NCBI GenBank assembly: GCA_030141605.1
Contig: JAQGDQ010000742.1
Location: 65,025 to 88,934 of the forward strand
Length of the DNA stretch: 23,910 bases
Reading direction: 5' to 3'
From: Tubiluchus corallicola
Lineage: Eukaryota > Priapulida > Priapulimorpha > Priapulimorphida > Tubiluchidae
Shown here: one piece after another, positions 9,502 through 17,515 of the stretch
How the letters are laid out: each line of letters starts with the position of its first letter
Position numbering within the stretch: position 1 is the stretch's first letter
Notes under the pieces: model-generated
Database searches by the model: none
Told to the model about the DNA's origin: nothing
The model's input: only the letters and a program-made list of their open reading frames with translations
Position numbers and translations under genes: made by a program

Positions 9502-12500
9502 TTAGAATTGTACATTCAAGCTGGCGCCAAATGTTCTTCTCGATGGTAAGGAGCCATACTCCAATCCTTGACCATTTCCATTATTATAGTTCGATTCGGG
9601 ATCAATATTATCTAAACTGGAATAAACTAACCACAAGTTACGAGCATAAACCGATAATGAAGCCCCAATAAAAGGCGTCCTATTTAATAATTCAGGGCTG
9701 AATGAGTAGCTCAAAGTAAGCTCTCTAAGCTTAATAAATGAAGCATCCTCAATAAATGGCTCCGGTGACCCTTCCATAAAGACGTTCCAGTAGGTTTGGG
9801 GGTTAACCATCACATTATTTTCTTCATACACGGGATTCTCTTCTGTACCTGTGTTTATAACCCCTTTACCGATGTACCCGCCTGTAGGAATCCAATCTCC
9901 TTCGCTAATACCTGCTGCTTTACGTTGCTCCTCTGAGGCATACCAACCTGCACGACCCTCAAGTGTATGCTCAGAAGTACCATTTATATGTGCAAATAAA
10001 TTACTCATAGAGTAGATTTCAGCCCCCCATTTGACATCAAAAAGAAAGCCCAAGGTAAACTCTTTGTAATTTAAAATATTTGAGAAACCACCAGTCCAGT
10101 TATGAACCCCGTTTCCTAAAACCTCAGCTTCCTCACCGAATTGAGGAAGACCATTAGCCCCATGAATCACATTTCCATTGGGATCCCGTAACATTTTTTT
10201 ACCCACAATAACACCATAAGCCTCACCTTCACTAGCTTTAATAAAAGCACCGGCCCAGCGGGCTGAAGCTAACTCATATTCTGTGACATCGGGGTGTAAA
10301 GCCACCACTTCATTGACGTTTTTAGCATAGTTCACGTTAACATCCCAACTAAAGTCTTTCACTGTAATAAGGTTGGCAGATAACATTAGCTCAACACCCT
10401 TGTTCCCAATTTCACCCGCATTAACAATTGCGCTACTATAACCGGTAGTTTTTGAAATTGGTAATGATAGAATCTGGTCTTTTGTTGACTGCTGATAATA
10501 GGTCACATCCAAACCCACTCTATTATTCAAGAAACGCACATCAGCACCAATCTCCCAACTGTATGTACGAGTTGGTTTAAGCGCTTGTTTTGGAATACTG
10601 TTTGAGCTTATTTGCCCCAATGGTAAATCAAGAAATGAGTAGGGCAACAGCCCATAACTTAAACTCAACTGGTAAGGGCTGGTATCGCCACCTACTTCTG
10701 CCCAAGACACCCTAGCTTTCCCAAATGATATTAATGAATTGTCTTTCAACAGCTCACTAAAAACAAAGCTACCTGATACGGATGGGTACATATACGAGTT
10801 ATACTCGCTGCTCAGGGATGAAGACCAGTCATTCCGTAGTGTAAAATCAAGATACACCATGCTATTATACCCTAAATTGACGGCTCCGTACACCGAATTA
10901 ACTTGCTTTTCTACAAAGCTATAAGTCAACTCTTTCTGCACATAGTTCCCGATGTTTTTCACATCAGGAATCACCTCTGTATTGCCTTCGTTATGAAAGG
11001 TCTCACCCTTACGGTACATAATATTTCCACCCACAAATGCCGATACATCCAAGTTATCATATAGTTTTTTATTGAAACGTATAATTGTCTCTGCATTGGT
11101 TTCTGAATTATTAACAGATAGTTCGCTCATGCCACCACCTGGATTAATAGGTGTACTCCTGGGTGCAAAATCAGTTAGCCTAAACGAGTAAAAGTCAGTG
11201 CCTCCTTTTACATGCATACTCAAATAGGAGGTAAAATCAAACTTTAATTGTACATGCCCCATTACTCTTTGCTTACGAGAGTCGTTGCTCATTTCGTTAA
11301 GCGACCAATAGGGATTTATACGATATATATTACCACCATTCCAGTCAATATAGCGCCCCTCGTCATCTTTATAGTTTTCGCTCAACCAGCTTTGATGAAA
11401 GTTTGGTGCAATACCAATTAAGCTCAGGCCAACGTTATTGGGACTATCACTCAATGCCGGACGATTGTTAACATTTTCTATGGTATAGTTTACACGTGCA
11501 TCGAATGATATCAACTTGCTCAACTGCGCGTCCCCCTTAATCATGAACGATGATCTCGACATATCAGAATTAGGAACTATATCAGTATTCTGCATATTAG
11601 ACATTGATAAGCGAATATTCGACTTATCGCCAGTTGATGTAAGTGATGCTGCATTATTAACCGTCAGACCGGTACGAAAGAAACTCAATATGTTATCTTG
11701 CTGCACGCCATACGGTTTTATTTCTTCATTATAGATCGGCATCATCAAGTTAGGGTCCAACTTTGGTCCCCATGAAGAAGTAGCAGTGCTACGGCTCTCT
11801 TGAGACGTAAGTGGCAATTCACCATTTCGTCCCTGTCCATATACTCTTTGGTAGTCATCGAAATGGCTAAGGATATTAACCGTATTAATGCTAGAGCTTA
11901 TCTCAACACCAATCCCCTTTTTACTGCTCCCAGACTTAGTAGTGATTAATACAACTCCATTTGAGGCTCGCGAACCGTACAGTGCTGCCGCAGAAGGTCC
12001 TTTTAATACCGAAATAGACTCAATATCATCAGGGTTAATACTTGATAATCCATCGCCAAAATCATATCCCCCCCACTTACCGGCGCCTCCCAACTGTGTA
12101 TTATCCATGGGTACACCATCAATAACGTAGAGTGGATTGTTATTTCCTGAGAGTTGAGAGTTACCACGAATAAGCATGCGCGTTGACCCTGAAGGGCCAG
12201 CACTAGTAGAGGAAATATCTACTCCCGCCATACGACCTGAAAGCGAACTCATCACATTTAGATCTTTGCCTGCAGTCACAACATCACCTTTCACTTCAGC
12301 TATCGCATACCCTAACGCTTTAGCTTCCTTACGAATACCCAAAGCTGTAATCACAACTTCATCCAGATCGGTTGTCTCTTCCACCAATGTTATATTGATC
12401 ACGGCACGCCCGCCCACTTGAACATCTTGCTTTTTAAATCCAATAAAGGAGAAAGTCAATACTGCATCATCTGCATTGACCACAATTGTATAAAAACCGT

Positions 12501-12999
12501 CAACGTCACAAGTAACACCGGTGATTGGATTGCTTTTATCAAACACATTAACACCTGGCAGCGGCTCACCTCTCGCATCAGTAATCTTACCCTTAACTGT
12601 TATTTCTTGTGGTTGTGAATTATCCTTTGCATCGAATTCCGTTTTAGGAACAATTGTTACGTAATTATCAACTATGCGGTAAGATAAATCACTCCCTTCC
12701 AAAACTTTATCTAACAATTCCGGAACGGAAAGAGCCTGAAACTTGCCGGATATTGTGTGTTCTGAGAGACATTCATCTGACCTGTAATAATAGAAGTCAG
12801 ACTCTTTCTCTATTTGATCCAGTACCTCTTTGATGGTGGCATTTTTTACATTGATCGTCAATTTTGAACTATGATCCAAGGCTTTAACTGCTCCGGCACT
12901 CATGACGCTTACCATTATAAGAGATAGAGTCAGTCTCATTATTAGCCATGCTTCTTTACTTTGTCCAATAAAGGACGAGCCTAATTTGTTTTTTTTCAT
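9502..12999 (-). CDS. SusC-family TonB-dependent transporter with STN signalling domain
   Basis: This outer-membrane importer is also a likely signal transducer. Its 1165 residues run: signal peptide about 17-40 (MRLTLSLIMVSVMSAGAVKA), STN domain about 46-118 (LTINVKNATIKEVLDQI ... YVTIVP), CarboxypepD_reg-like domain about 133-207, TonB-box-like DLDEVVITALG at 211-221, plug to about 357 (PLYVIDGV, INPDDIESISVLKGPSAAALYG, GVVLITTKSG), then the barrel. It ends in SLNVQF, a typical aromatic barrel terminus. STN domains in SusC proteins normally contact a FecR anti-sigma factor that frees an ECF sigma factor to induce the locus. No intact fecI or fecR lies upstream in the window; only a possible FecR relic is seen at 13198-13329. 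It is the first gene of the GH18 operon. Confidence 0.95.
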   Translation of the reverse strand: MKKNKLGSSFIGQSKEAWLIMRLTLSLIMVSVMSAGAVKALDHSSKLTINVKNATIKEVLDQIEKESDFYYYRSDECLSEHTISGKFQALSVPELLDKVLEGSDLSYRIVDNYVTIVPKTEFDAKDNSQPQEITVKGKITDARGEPLPGVNVFDKSNPITGVTCDVDGFYTIVVNADDAVLTFSFIGFKKQDVQVGGRAVINITLVEETTDLDEVVITALGIRKEAKALGYAIAEVKGDVVTAGKDLNVMSSLSGRMAGVDISSTSAGPSGSTRMLIRGNSQLSGNNNPLYVIDGVPMDNTQLGGAGKWGGYDFGDGLSSINPDDIESISVLKGPSAAALYGSRASNGVVLITTKSGSSKKGIGVEISSSINTVNILSHFDDYQRVYGQGRNGELPLTSQESRSTATSSWGPKLDPNLMMPIYNEEIKPYGVQQDNILSFFRTGLTVNNAASLTSTGDKSNIRLSMSNMQNTDIVPNSDMSRSSFMIKGDAQLSKLISFDARVNYTIENVNNRPALSDSPNNVGLSLIGIAPNFHQSWLSENYKDDEGRYIDWNGGNIYRINPYWSLNEMSNDSRKQRVMGHVQLKFDFTSYLSMHVKGGTDFYSFRLTDFAPRSTPINPGGGMSELSVNNSETNAETIIRFNKKLYDNLDVSAFVGGNIMYRKGETFHNEGNTEVIPDVKNIGNYVQKELTYSFVEKQVNSVYGAVNLGYNSMVYLDFTLRNDWSSSLSSEYNSYMYPSVSGSFVFSELLKDNSLISFGKARVSWAEVGGDTSPYQLSLSYGLLPYSFLDLPLGQISSNSIPKQALKPTRTYSWEIGADVRFLNNRVGLDVTYYQQSTKDQILSLPISKTTGYSSAIVNAGEIGNKGVELMLSANLITVKDFSWDVNVNYAKNVNEVVALHPDVTEYELASARWAGAFIKASEGEAYGVIVGKKMLRDPNGNVIHGANGLPQFGEEAEVLGNGVHNWTGGFSNILNYKEFTLGFLFDVKWGAEIYSMSNLFAHINGTSEHTLEGRAGWYASEEQRKAAGISEGDWIPTGGYIGKGVINTGTEENPVYEENNVMVNPQTYWNVFMEGSPEPFIEDASFIKLRELTLSYSFSPELLNRTPFIGASLSVYARNLWLVYSSLDNIDPESNYNNGNGQGLEYGSLPSRRTFGASLNVQF

Positions 13000-13040
13000 A
13001 ACGTTCGTAGCGTTACTAATTAATATTTATTCCATTGGGT

Positions 13041-13066
13041 GTATTTCATTTCAGCTCTGAAAATAC
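13041..13066. promoter_or_regulatory. Imperfect inverted repeat upstream of the STN-type susC
   Basis: About 42 bases before the susC start, GTATT and AATAC flank an inner TTTCAG-CT-CTGAAA inverted repeat. The position fits an operator or part of the promoter region, but I recognise no known site, and no clear TAnnTTTG box is nearby. An ECF-type promoter would fit the STN domain but cannot be assigned by eye. Confidence 0.25.
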
Positions 13067-13197
13067 GATGGTATTTGAAGAGCTTTTACGAAACATCAGA
13101 AAACAGATGCTCTATTTCCCATTTTTTTTATGATGTATTCAAATCCATTTTTATCTCTAGTTTGATGGCTCCTACTTTTTTTCTTATCTCTATGATA

Positions 13198-13329
13198 CTA
13201 AATAGCGTAGTCGATCTGGCAGCCCATTATTCTCATCACAGCCAGAGTCTGATCAACCGGTTTATTTTCACAAACTGTTTGCCTGTAAACTCCTTTATTC
13301 TCATAGTACCATAACAAACATATGTAAAT
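13198..13329 (-). pseudogene. Possible relic of a FecR-type anti-sigma factor C-terminus
   Basis: The - strand frame encodes a short segment ending ENKPVDQTLAVMRIMGCQID, then YAI and a TAG. The spacing of the polar stretch, the Leu/Val positions and the final Tyr-x-Ile resembles the last part of the FecR C-terminal domain (DUF4974). It is upstream of the STN-type susC on the same strand, just where a fecR gene normally sits. A stop codon (TAA) lies directly before it, so no full protein can be made. The match is by eye over about 30 residues and could be chance; context raises the odds. Confidence 0.3.
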
Positions 13330-13438
13330 TTATGGTTATTTGTGTATAATTTCGTAATTAGTTTTTAGGTATTTTTTCTTCATTTCATCAAAATCCTCAT
13401 TGCCAGGGCTATAAATACAACCCGAATAACAAAAACAA

Positions 13439-13663
13439 TCACTTACTTATCGTATTCGACCCAATTTTCTTTATTAAGAAGTCGTTAGTTTCAATAAGGT
13501 TTTCAGAAAGAGGTTTAATCGGTCTGGTTACTGCAAAACCTTTAACATTTTCAATATCCTTAGCCTGTTGTATTGCAAACAAGAATAGTAATTACTGCTA
13601 CGACAAGAGTTAATAGACTAATAAACGGATAAATTCAGAAATGACTTTCTTTATTTTTTCCAT
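13439..13663 (-). pseudogene. Possible decayed small membrane-protein gene
   Basis: From the ATG at 13663 the - strand begins MEKIKKVISEFIRLL and then stops. A shifted frame continues with a hydrophobic segment (LLTLVVAVITILVCNTTG), and another shift gives a polar tail (DIENVKGFAVTRPIKPLSEN) ending at 13439. The three pieces look like one small single-span membrane protein broken by two frame changes. I do not recognise the family. It may equally be chance open frames in AT-rich DNA. Confidence 0.22.
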
Positions 13664-13961
13664 GCTTTTATTTTTTAATTATTATAATAGCTCCATTTTC
13701 TATCAATAAACGTTAGTGGTGGCAATATGCGAAAGCCGGAATTTCAAAGTTCAAGTTTGTTAAGCTATTACTATTTTGAGTAAAAATACGAAAATTTCAT
13801 CTACTACTCCCGGCTTACGTAATACTGCATATTGTGCGCTGACCTTGTTCCATTTTATTGTCAATCTGCCCACTAAAACACTATTGCCCACCCTGTACAT
13901 TGAAGCGGGACAGACTTAATGGCTCTCTGGGCACTTTTGAATAGCGGACAAGGAAAGCTTA

Positions 13962-14050
13962 TCCCAGTTCGTAACACTCAAAAATATCATGCTCAGGCAG
14001 AAACGCTCTGAGCACTTCTATACCCGAAGCTACTGTGTAAACACTCGTTA
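13962..14050 (-). pseudogene. Short protein-like remnant, possibly from an insertion-sequence ORF
   Basis: The - strand reads SGIEVLRAFLPEHDIFECYE before a TAA at 13959-13961. The pattern (leucine-rich, LLPE...FEYFE-like) recalls the N-terminal ORF of ISAon1-type elements in Bacteroidota. That is a resemblance from memory over some 28 residues, and no flanking sequence supports it. Recorded as a weak remnant. Confidence 0.2.
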
Positions 14051-14110
14051 TTTATTAATATCCATATCTAGGCATAAGCCATGATCCAGGCCTTCTCCTG
14101 TTTTGTGCAT

Positions 14111-15665
14111 TGCAGCACCCAAGTTTATAATTTCATATTTAACAACTTTTTTTGCATTTCAGTTGGCTGTAATATTTTTGTTCTGACTTGTTTCGATTTG
14201 GGCAGAGTGTATTGCAGCTGCCTGATCTGCCGGATTTGTTCCAAGGCTTTTTCAGCAGAGATATCAATATTATTTGCCTTCAATAACCTTTCCAGCTCTT
14301 TGTAAATGGCATAGGCTGTGAAACAAATACAGATATGGGCTTCAATGCGTTCTTTTAAGCGGTGATAAACTGGCCGTATTCGTAAATCAGTTTTTGATAT
14401 ACGAAAAGCTTTTTCCACTTGCCACAACTGACTATAATTCCCGATAACATCTTTTCTCGGTAAATGGGTATTGGTTACATAACCCTTCAACCCATCCCAA
14501 ACTCTATCTGACTGGAACTTATCGTAGTCGATTTTAACGGCAATCTCCCCCGACAGATTCAGATATTTATTATACCCGCGATTATTTATGTGATTCTTTG
14601 TTAGCTTGCCGGAAGCAACACGTTTTTCAAGTCTTTTTAAGCCCTTCTCTCTGTTTTTTTATCGTTGAAGGCTCTTTTTTCTGAGAAGCTGATAATCAAC
14701 CTTCCATTCTTGTTTTTCAACTCAACTGGCTTGTTTTCTTTAATATCAAGAGCTATAATTTTTTCTTTTATTTTTTGACTTTCATTCTTTATCCGTCCTC
14801 CAAGTATGTACTCGTATTTGTTTTCAATCAAGGCATTTATGTTCTTCTGCGAGAGTAAAGCTGCATCGGCAACTACAATAGGCCTTTCGATATTAAATTT
14901 ATTTTGAAAGGCTTCCAGAACAGGGATTAGTGTTTTTGTTTCAGAGGTGTTTCCCTCGAATATTTGATAGCCAATCGGGTATCCATATTTACCCACCAGT
15001 AAACCTATCATTATTTGCGGTTGTTGATGCTTGCCATCTTTGTTGAATCCGGGAATACGGTAGTCATCTTCTTCTGATGCCTCAAAATACAATGTGGTCA
15101 TATCATAAAATGCGACACTTATCTTTCCTTTTAGTAGCTTCCTGGTGTGCTTAAAGGTAAGTTGTTCAATTTGTGGCTTTAAACTTGTATTTAGCTCGTC
15201 AAGGAAACGATAAATAGTGTGTACGCTAACATCTGTATTCAGGTGCTGTCTAAAATAGTCAACGGTTTTTAATTTGCTTCCCGGGTACACTAACCGACAT
15301 AATACCAGGTTGCGAAAATAATTGCAGCACCCATCATCCGGAAAGTTAAAGACTTGATAAATTTTGCCTAAAATTAATTCACTTCCTACAACTTGTAAAT
15401 GATTGTTTGCAATGCTGCCCACAAAGTTTTCAACCACCAAATCATCGTGTTCAACAAAAAGCGATTGCATGCCCCTAAGCCGCTCTATCTCTGTGTTGGC
15501 AAGCAATAAAAGCAATTCTTCTTCCCGCTTTGTTTTTGCGCAACCTACGGTTTTTACAACCTTATATTTACCATGATTTTTTGAGATTATCTGTACACTC
15601 ACAGAACCACTCCGATTCTTATTTTTTCGGACAAACATGCATAAAATTAAGCATGCAGCACCCAA
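14111..15665 (-). mobile_element. IS1634-like insertion sequence; exact ends uncertain
   Basis: The element contains the frameshifted transposase. The 12-base word TGCAGCACCCAA occurs in the same orientation at 14111-14122 and 15654-15665, just outside both ends of the transposase gene, and could mark a target-site duplication. I could not find a convincing terminal inverted repeat; the best pair is AATTTCATATTT at 14129 against the complement of 15671-15682 (11 of 12), one arm of which lies inside the gene. Boundaries are therefore provisional. Confidence 0.55.
14125..15638 (-). pseudogene. IS1634-like (IS4-superfamily) DDE transposase, frameshifted
   Basis: The transposase is encoded in two overlapping-phase pieces on the - strand. 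The first runs from the ATG at 15638 (preferred over 15665 because the family starts near FVRKNKNRSGSVSV) to a stop near 14638. It carries two catalytic aspartates in AFYDMTTLYFE (Asp179) and VVADAALLS (Asp258). The second piece, from about 14655 down to 14125, continues with GLKRLEKRV and the catalytic Glu in QLWQVEKAFRISK. The phase changes by one base at a run of seven A (14654-14660 on the - strand). Adding one A would join the two frames into a protein of about 505 residues, normal for the family. It could be a mutation, a sequencing slip or programmed slippage; without frameshifting the catalytic triad is incomplete. Confidence 0.85.
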
Positions 15666-15742
15666 AATGCAAATTTGAAATTCCTATCTTGCTGATAATC
15701 AGTAGTGCATTCTTGGGGCGTCGTTGTGGTGCACAAAACAGG

Positions 15743-15985
15743 AGCGGGGTACCTGTTTTGGGCTTCTCTGCGCTTCACAATCCAATTGAAGATTTTGACC
15801 AGATTAGGCACGAAGAGCACAAACACCTGAATGACATTGTAAAGAGAGAGGGAGTTTTTGTTACGTTTGATTTAAAACAAATGGGTGTTGCCGGCGACAA
15901 CTCATGGGGCGCAAGGCCTTATAAACAATACACTTTACCGGCTGATAATTACGAGTTAAGTTTTTGTATCGAACCGGTTTTTTAG
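15743..15985 (+). pseudogene. 3' remnant of a GH2 beta-galactosidase
   Basis: The + strand frame ending at the TAG at 15983-15985 encodes the last 80 residues of a LacZ-type GH2 enzyme. The segments LGFSALHNPIEDFDQIRHEE, DLKQMGVAGDNSWGARP and the final LSFCIEP are characteristic of the beta-galactosidase C-terminal domain. The rest of the gene, including the catalytic barrel, is absent: to the left, similarity stops near 15743 and the transposase follows, and no 5' part is found beyond the insertion sequence. The open frame does extend further left, to 15530, but those residues overlap the transposase gene and do not look like GH2. The fragment cannot be an enzyme. It implies that a GH2 gene was removed by a deletion or rearrangement next to the insertion sequence. 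Confidence 0.8.
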
Positions 15986-16033
15986 GGCTTATATTGAATA
16001 TGTCAATTTGCTTACAAAGCTTTCAATCGGATT

Positions 16034-16055
16034 TTGTGTGCAAATTGTGTGCAAA
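16034..16055. repeat. Perfect tandem repeat of 11 bases beside a tRNA gene
   Basis: TTGTGTGCAAA occurs twice with no gap (16034-16044 and 16045-16055), just beyond the tRNA terminator and 54 bases from the tRNA 3' end. It might be a recombinase arm-binding site or operator half-sites. No protein that would bind it is in the window. Confidence 0.6.
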
Positions 16056-16102
16056 CAAAAAAATGAAGCAACTTTAGAAAATGTCGTAAGTGCTTCATTT
16101 TT
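16056..16102 (-). terminator. Hairpin terminator downstream of the tRNA gene
   Basis: Reading the - strand, AAAAATGAAGCA and TGCTTCATTTTT form a 12-base stem, ending in a run of T. It begins seven bases after the tRNA 3' end and is well placed to end the tRNA transcript. The flanking A and T runs make it potentially bidirectional. Confidence 0.75.
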
Positions 16103-16108
16103 AATTTG

Positions 16109-16182
16109 TGGGCCCACCTGGGCTTGAACCAGGGACCCCCTGATTATGAGTCAGGTGCTCTAACCAACTGAGCTATGGGCCC
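16109..16182 (-). tRNA. tRNA with CAU anticodon (elongator Met or Ile2)
   Basis: The - strand folds as a complete 74-base cloverleaf: acceptor GGGCCCA/TGGGCCC, D arm GCTCAGTTGGTTAGAGC, anticodon arm CCTGACTCATAATCAGG with anticodon CAT at 16146-16148, T arm CCTGGTTCAAGCCCAGG, and discriminator A. CCA is not encoded. A CAU anticodon with a normally paired acceptor excludes the initiator. Elongator Met and lysidine-modified Ile2 cannot be separated with certainty by eye; the GGTTCAAG T loop slightly recalls Ile2. It stands alone, between the rearranged zone and the mtnA-type gene. Confidence 0.93.
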
Positions 16183-16308
16183 TGAAATCACATGCGGATT
16201 CCGAACTGCAATTTTAAGTATTTAAATGAAGATAGACAAATGCTTTGCTTAATTATATTCTTTTTACTTCTATTATTGACAAAAAACAGGCTAAACTCTG
16301 CACTCAGA

Positions 16309-17424
16309 CTAAATACTTTTATCAGCAAATAGCTTGGAGATCCCTTCTTTTGTTGCTTCACACACTCCTATCTCTGTTATTAAACCAGTCACATACTTTG
16401 CAGGAGTAACATCAAAGCCATAATTCACCACACTACTCTCCTCCATCATTATCCTTACAGAGGATATTTCATTTTTCTCAGAAATGCCTTCCATATACGC
16501 TATCTCTGATGCATCACGCTGCTCAATAGGTATCTGGGTGATTCCGTCTGTTAATGTAAAATCTATTGTCGAAGATGGAAGTGCGACATAAAAAGGAATG
16601 CCATTGTCATAAGCTGCCAGAGCCTTAAGATATGTTCCTATCTTATTTGCTACATCACCGATATACGTAGTGCAGTCGCTACCCACTATACACACATCAA
16701 CCATTCCTCGCTGCATAAGGTGCCCTCCTGCATTATCAGGTATTATTGTGTATGGAACTCCCTCCTGTTGCAGTTCCCACGCTGTGAGGCGCGCTCCCTG
16801 ATTCCTCGGCCTTGTCTCATCTACCCACACATGCACAGGTATACCCTTATTATTAGCTTCATATATAGGTGCGATTGCCGTACCCCAATCAATACAGGCC
16901 AACCACCCTGCATTACAATGTGTAAGTATATTTACTGCTCTACCTTCCCCTTTTTTGTAAATATCCTCAACTATACCGCATCCCTGCTCACCTATTGCTT
17001 TCGACCGCCATGCCTCCCTCTCCTTTAGCTCACCAGCTTTTGCCAAAGCAACACTCAAGGCCTCCTCTTTTGAACTACAACCTATCAGGCTACCCACCAT
17101 TTCATCAACTAAAACTGAAAGATTTATTGCCGTTGGCCGGGCAGACTTGATATGCTCCGATGCTTCCCTTATATGTCTTTGTAAACCACCCGCTTTGCCG
17201 GAATAGCCCAGAAGAGACAGATATATAGCATATGCCCCCGCAACTCCTATAAGGGGCGCACCTCTTATAACCATATCCTTAATAGCATAAAACGCATCAT
17301 CAAAGGTTTTCAAATCTGCAACTATAAAACGAAATGGCAACTCTCTCTGATCAATAACCTGAATTATCCGATCATCTTCAGGATGAACCCATATAGTGGT
17401 AAAATAACGATTATTTACCTTCAT
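16309..17424 (-). CDS. mtnA: S-methyl-5-thioribose-1-phosphate isomerase family (MtnA)
   Basis: Predicted cytoplasmic aldose-ketose isomerase turning 5-methylthioribose-1-phosphate into the ribulose form; relatives also accept 5-deoxyribose-1-phosphate. The 371-residue length is normal. Signatures are RGAPLIGVAGAY (54-65), THCNAGWL with the catalytic Cys170, VDETRPRNQGARLTAWEL (201-218), and Asp250 in VGSDCTT, followed by GDVANKIGTYLKALAA. The NAGWL...DWGTA version recalls the Rhodospirillum-type branch, used in 5-methylthioadenosine shunts, rather than the Bacillus branch. No other methionine-salvage gene is present. It lies downstream of a TIM-barrel isomerase and a Gfo/Idh oxidoreductase, but a terminator-like hairpin separates it from them. 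Family assignment is firm; the physiological substrate is open. Confidence 0.88.
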   Translation of the reverse strand: MKVNNRYFTTIWVHPEDDRIIQVIDQRELPFRFIVADLKTFDDAFYAIKDMVIRGAPLIGVAGAYAIYLSLLGYSGKAGGLQRHIREASEHIKSARPTAINLSVLVDEMVGSLIGCSSKEEALSVALAKAGELKEREAWRSKAIGEQGCGIVEDIYKKGEGRAVNILTHCNAGWLACIDWGTAIAPIYEANNKGIPVHVWVDETRPRNQGARLTAWELQQEGVPYTIIPDNAGGHLMQRGMVDVCIVGSDCTTYIGDVANKIGTYLKALAAYDNGIPFYVALPSSTIDFTLTDGITQIPIEQRDASEIAYMEGISEKNEISSVRIMMEESSVVNYGFDVTPAKYVTGLITEIGVCEATKEGISKLFADKSI

Positions 17425-17461
17425 TAACTAACATGCACTGAATGAATTTTAAATATGGCAC

Positions 17462-17499
17462 AAAAAAGATTCCTCCTCAAAATAGAGGCGGAATCTTTT
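17462..17499 (-). terminator. Terminator-like hairpin between the TIM-barrel gene and mtnA
   Basis: AAAAGATTCCTCCTC (17464-17478) pairs with GAGGCGGAATCTTTT (17485-17499) with one mismatch around a six-base loop. On the - strand it is followed by six T. It lies 17 bases after the TIM-barrel stop and only 37 bases before the mtnA start. It should end or attenuate transcription between the two genes and could also stop + strand transcripts. Confidence 0.8.
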
Positions 17500-17515
17500 A
17501 CAGTATATTATTATA

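Larger units (their letters stand above)
13000..14124. other. Gene-poor scar region between the PUL and the transposase
   Basis: These 1.1 kb hold no intact gene that I can support. On the - strand there are three short protein-like remnants, given separately: 13198-13329, 13439-13663 and 13962-14050. All are interrupted by stops or frame changes. The open frame at 13039-13314 on the + strand has no recognisable protein features. The mix suggests decayed regulatory and mobile DNA rather than a functional intergenic region. Confidence 0.5.

Noticed and set aside
13039-13314. 91-residue + strand open frame upstream of susC
   Set aside because: It covers the susC upstream region and the possible FecR relic on the other strand, has no recognisable domain, and its composition looks like translated noncoding AT-rich DNA.
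13441-13663. A functional small gene on the - strand
   Set aside because: Its three protein-like pieces are in different phases, so no continuous product exists; kept only as a low-confidence remnant.
15530-15742. Upstream part of the open frame that ends at 15985 as a genuine N-terminus
   Set aside because: Those residues do not look like a GH2 enzyme, and most of the stretch overlaps the transposase 5' end on the other strand; only the part from about 15743 has GH2 features.
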